Shown piece after piece: positions 4,982 to 7,378 of a DNA stretch of 7,378 nucleotides. The stretch is from assembly GCA_937951975.1 (NCBI GenBank), contig CALGAJ010000243.1:1-7378 (forward strand), written 5' to 3'. The position numbers were made by a program, and so were the translations under genes. The stretch is from an uncultured Desulfotignum sp. (GTDB lineage: Bacteria; Desulfobacterota; Desulfobacteria; Desulfobacterales; Desulfobacteraceae). A model generated the notes under the pieces. That model did not search any database and was not told the origin of the DNA. It saw only the letters and a program-made list of their open reading frames with translations. How positions within the stretch are numbered: the first letter of the stretch is position 1; each line of letters opens with the position of its first letter.

Positions 4982-5488
4982 ATGAATGAATTTACCCACC
5001 TGGACCGTCAGGGCCATGTGCGCATGGTGGATGTGGGACACAAGGATCAGACACTGAGGACCGCTGTGGCGGAAGGGATCGTTGTCATGCACCCGGACAC
5101 GTTGGCCCGGATCATGGATGAAAAAGTGAAAAAAGGCAATGTGCTGGAAACCGCCCGCATTGCCGGGATCATGGCTGCCAAAAAAACCGCGGATCTCATC
5201 CCCATGTGCCATCCTTTGAACATCACCCATGCCGGCATTGATTTTTTTTTCAAACCCGATACGCACAGCATCAAAATTCAGGCCACCGTGTCTCTGACCG
5301 GCAAAACCGGGGTGGAAATGGAGGCATTGACTGCGGTTTCCGTGGCCGGTCTCACCATTTATGACATGTGCAAATCCTATGATAAAGGCATGGTGATATC
5401 CAGCGTCCGCCTGATTTCCAAATCCGGGGGAAAAAGCGGTACCTGGCAGGCGGGGGATGCCCCGGAAAACAGGAAGCCTTCGGTGTGA
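4982..5488 (+). CDS. moaC: Cyclic pyranopterin monophosphate synthase MoaC
   Basis: 168 residues, the usual MoaC length. Together with MoaA, MoaC converts GTP through 3',8-cyclo-dihydroguanosine triphosphate to cPMP, the first pterin intermediate of molybdenum cofactor synthesis. Highly conserved blocks are ARIAGIMAAKKTADLIPMCH (58-77), GKTGVEMEALTAVSVAGLT (107-125) and IYDMCKSYDKGM (126-137), then SKSGGKSG (146-153). The catalytic D128 and K131 and the pocket lysine near 51 and H77 are present at nearly Escherichia coli numbering. AAGGA is six bases before the ATG. The stop codon overlaps the GTG start of rmuC. A run of nine T (5242-5250) encodes three consecutive Phe, which looks intact. 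MoaA is not in the window. Confidence 0.96.
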   Translation: MNEFTHLDRQGHVRMVDVGHKDQTLRTAVAEGIVVMHPDTLARIMDEKVKKGNVLETARIAGIMAAKKTADLIPMCHPLNITHAGIDFFFKPDTHSIKIQATVSLTGKTGVEMEALTAVSVAGLTIYDMCKSYDKGMVISSVRLISKSGGKSGTWQAGDAPENRKPSV

Positions 5489-6672
5489 CAGACATGATGG
5501 TCACCCTGGAGAACCTGGGGTTTCTGGGCTCCGGTTTTGTTCTGGGGGCGGTGGTGTGTGCCCTTCTGGTCCGCATCACCGGGGCCATGGCCGCCAACCG
5601 GATGAAACAGGTCTCGGACCAGGCGTTGTACCAGCATGCCAACCGGTTCATGGAAATGGCGGACCGCTATTTCAAAGGGTATGTCCAGGAGGCGAAAAAA
5701 GATTTCTCCCTCCAGGGGCAGGCCCTCCGTCAGACCATGGACCCGGTGCGCCAGGCCCTGGATCAGTACGAAGCAAGGCTGCGAACCATGGAAGCATCCA
5801 GAGAACGGACCAATGGGGCTGTGTTTGAACAACTGGCCCAGATGGGACGGGTCCAGCATCAGCTGCATCTGGAAACCGGTAATCTGGTCAAGGCCCTGCG
5901 TCTGCCCCATGTCCGGGGCCGATGGGGGGAGATCACCCTGAGAAAAGTGGCGGAACTGGCCGGCATGGCCCGGTATTGCGACTTTCAGGAGCAGCCGGTC
6001 AAAGGAGCGGGAAAAGGGGCGCTGCGGCCGGACATGGTGGTGACCCTGCCGTCGAACCGCAAAATCGTGGTGGATGCCAAAGTGCCGCTCATGGCGTATC
6101 TGGATGCCCTGGAAGCGGACAATGAAGCGGAAAAGCAGGCCCGCATGGCTGATCATGCCCGCCAGGTGGCGGTCCATATCAATCAGCTGGCATCCAAAAA
6201 TTATGCGGCCGTGTTTTCGCCGTCCCCGGAATTCGTGGTGCTGTTTATCCCGGGAGAGAACTTTTTTTCCGCTGCGTTGAGTCAGCAGCCCACCCTTATC
6301 GAGCAGGGGGTGGAAAAAGGCGTGATCCTGGCCACCCCAACCACATTGATCGCTTTACTGAAAGCCGTGGCCTATGCCTGGCAGCAGAAAGAAGGCATTG
6401 AAAATGCGGAAAAAATCCGCACGGCCGGGATGACGTTGTATCGTCGCCTGTGTGCCATGGCGGACAGTATGAACCGTCTGGGAAAAGATATCGACACCTG
6501 TGCGGCAAGCTTCAACCGGGCCGTGAATGTCATGGAAAAAAAGGTCATGCCCCCGGCCCGGGAACTGGAATCTCTGGGGGCGGCTTCCCGGAAAATGCCG
6601 GATATTTCATCCATTGACCCGCCGGATACCGGCACACATGTGTTCAAAGAAAGGTCTGAGCGTGAAGAATAA
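5485..6672 (+). CDS. rmuC: RmuC family DNA recombination protein
   Basis: 395 residues, membrane-anchored RmuC family. RmuC was named for limiting DNA inversion at short repeats in Escherichia coli and has a PD-(D/E)xK-like nuclease core. One N-terminal membrane segment (about 12-30, FLGSGFVLGAVVCALLV) is followed by a long charged coiled-coil region (about 40-135). The conserved domain starts at LPHVRGRWGEITLRKVAELAGM (140-161) and continues with RPDMVVTLPSNRKIVVDAKVPL (181-202, nuclease-like D183, D197, K199), FVVLFIPGENFFSAAL (250-265) and GVILATPTTLIALLKAVAYAW (279-299). The GTG start overlaps the moaC stop by 4 bases (GTGA) and AGGA lies 10 bases upstream; ATG at 5494 is the next option. 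Its attachment to a cofactor operon is probably for shared transcription only. Confidence 0.93.
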   Translation: MTDMMVTLENLGFLGSGFVLGAVVCALLVRITGAMAANRMKQVSDQALYQHANRFMEMADRYFKGYVQEAKKDFSLQGQALRQTMDPVRQALDQYEARLRTMEASRERTNGAVFEQLAQMGRVQHQLHLETGNLVKALRLPHVRGRWGEITLRKVAELAGMARYCDFQEQPVKGAGKGALRPDMVVTLPSNRKIVVDAKVPLMAYLDALEADNEAEKQARMADHARQVAVHINQLASKNYAAVFSPSPEFVVLFIPGENFFSAALSQQPTLIEQGVEKGVILATPTTLIALLKAVAYAWQQKEGIENAEKIRTAGMTLYRRLCAMADSMNRLGKDIDTCAASFNRAVNVMEKKVMPPARELESLGAASRKMPDISSIDPPDTGTHVFKERSEREE

Positions 6673-7378
6673 AATGCCAAACCCATCCGGTTCCATCCGG
6701 AAAAAGTGCCTGAACTTAGGAAAAATCATTTTGACTGTCCTGCTGATATCTTTGGCCGGATGCGGGGTATTGACAGACAAAGAGCAGGTCGAGGTCCGGA
6801 AACCGGCCCTGGAAAAGCTGACACAGGACAGATACCCTGATTTTTATGACAGCTTTGATTTTTCAGGATTTCAAGCGGCGTTGAACCAGAGCCTGGTCTA
6901 TTACGGCCGGCTGCCGGGTGATCGAATCATTGATTTCGGCCCGGATCAGTATACGGTCAGGCATATGACAGAATCTTTGAAAGTCCTTCAGGCGTTTCTG
7001 GAGACCCGTCCCCCGGCAAAGGATGTGGACCGGTTTATCCGGGGCCGGTTTCATGTGTATGCCAGCTCAGCCAATGACAAGGGCCGGGTATTGTTTACCG
7101 GATATTTCGAGCCCACCTACAGCGGCAGCCTTTATCCGGATGAACGGTTTCAGTATCCGCTGTATCCGGTGCCTGGAGATCTTCTGGAAATTGATCTGGC
7201 AAAATTTTCCGACCGGTATCAGGGCCATGACCGGCTCAGGGGACGGATCAAAGGCAATCAGGTGGTGCCGTATTTTTCCAGAAAAGAGATCAACCAGATG
7301 ACGGATTTTCATTTGCAGGCCCCGCCCGTGGCCTGGCTGGAAAACCGGGTGGACCGGTTTTTTCTGGAGATTCAGGGA
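6662..7378 (+). CDS. mltA: Membrane-bound lytic murein transglycosylase A (lipoprotein), N-terminal part
   Basis: Open frame of 239 codons running off the right edge. MltA cleaves the MurNAc-GlcNAc bond of peptidoglycan, forming 1,6-anhydro ends, from an outer-membrane lipoprotein anchor in the periplasm. The N terminus is a lipoprotein signal: basic residues, a hydrophobic stretch (about 20-32), and lipobox LAGC with Cys 34. MltA signatures are FTGYFEP, YPLYPVPGDLL, VPYFSRKEI and the final FLEIQG, where the family continues to its catalytic Asp further on (outside the window). Two starts compete: GTG at 6662 with AAGG seven bases upstream, overlapping rmuC by 11 bases, and ATG at 6674 just after the rmuC stop with only a weak GAAG. 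I prefer 6662 on the ribosome binding site; both give the same mature protein. Confidence 0.9.
   Translation, partial: MKNKMPNPSGSIRKKCLNLGKIILTVLLISLAGCGVLTDKEQVEVRKPALEKLTQDRYPDFYDSFDFSGFQAALNQSLVYYGRLPGDRIIDFGPDQYTVRHMTESLKVLQAFLETRPPAKDVDRFIRGRFHVYASSANDKGRVLFTGYFEPTYSGSLYPDERFQYPLYPVPGDLLEIDLAKFSDRYQGHDRLRGRIKGNQVVPYFSRKEINQMTDFHLQAPPVAWLENRVDRFFLEIQG

Noticed and set aside
4646..5266. 206-codon open frame on the minus strand
   Set aside because: Antisense to moaE and moaC; no domain and shadow-like composition.
5377..6177. 266-codon open frame on the minus strand
   Set aside because: Lies antisense to the end of moaC and the first half of rmuC, both well supported; composition is that of a shadow frame.

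Overview
The window reads as ordinary, densely packed bacterial chromosome. The gene content and the protein sequences (PyrR, a molybdopterin gene set, a family II pyrophosphatase, a degenerate YchF-like protein, moderate GC with AT-rich spacers) suggest an anaerobic Desulfobacterota member of the Desulfobacterales type. That placement is an inference from protein character; there is no rRNA or other marker here. No tRNA, rRNA, CRISPR array, phage gene or complete transposon was seen.

Layout. At the left edge, on the minus strand, is the N-terminal part of a Mn-dependent inorganic pyrophosphatase (ppaC), with a recognisable promoter and a strong ribosome binding site. A 353-base AT-rich spacer separates it from a rightward pair: a YhbY-type CRM-domain RNA-binding protein and a YchF/OLA1-like protein whose nucleotide-hydrolysis motifs are degenerate. 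A bidirectional stem-loop terminator closes that unit and faces the end of a leftward operon, pyrR - moaB - uncharacterised 135-residue protein. This operon has a 4-base overlap and a 2-base gap between its genes.

A compact divergent promoter region (about 3766-3826) separates pyrR from a rightward run: mobA-like nucleotidyltransferase, moaE-like molybdopterin synthase large subunit, moaC, rmuC and mltA (cut by the right edge). Molybdenum (or tungsten) cofactor genes therefore lie on both sides of this promoter region: moaB to the left, mobA, moaE and moaC to the right. MoaA, MoaD and MoeA are not in the window.

The most striking non-coding element is a perfect 32-bp inverted repeat with a 13-base loop, inserted directly behind the mobA stop codon and ahead of moaE. 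It has no U-tract and looks like a REP-type palindrome of the kind mobilised by RAYT (Y1) transposases. The second item worth attention is the degenerate YchF paralogue. I found no evidence for a new multi-gene system; the remaining observations are modest.
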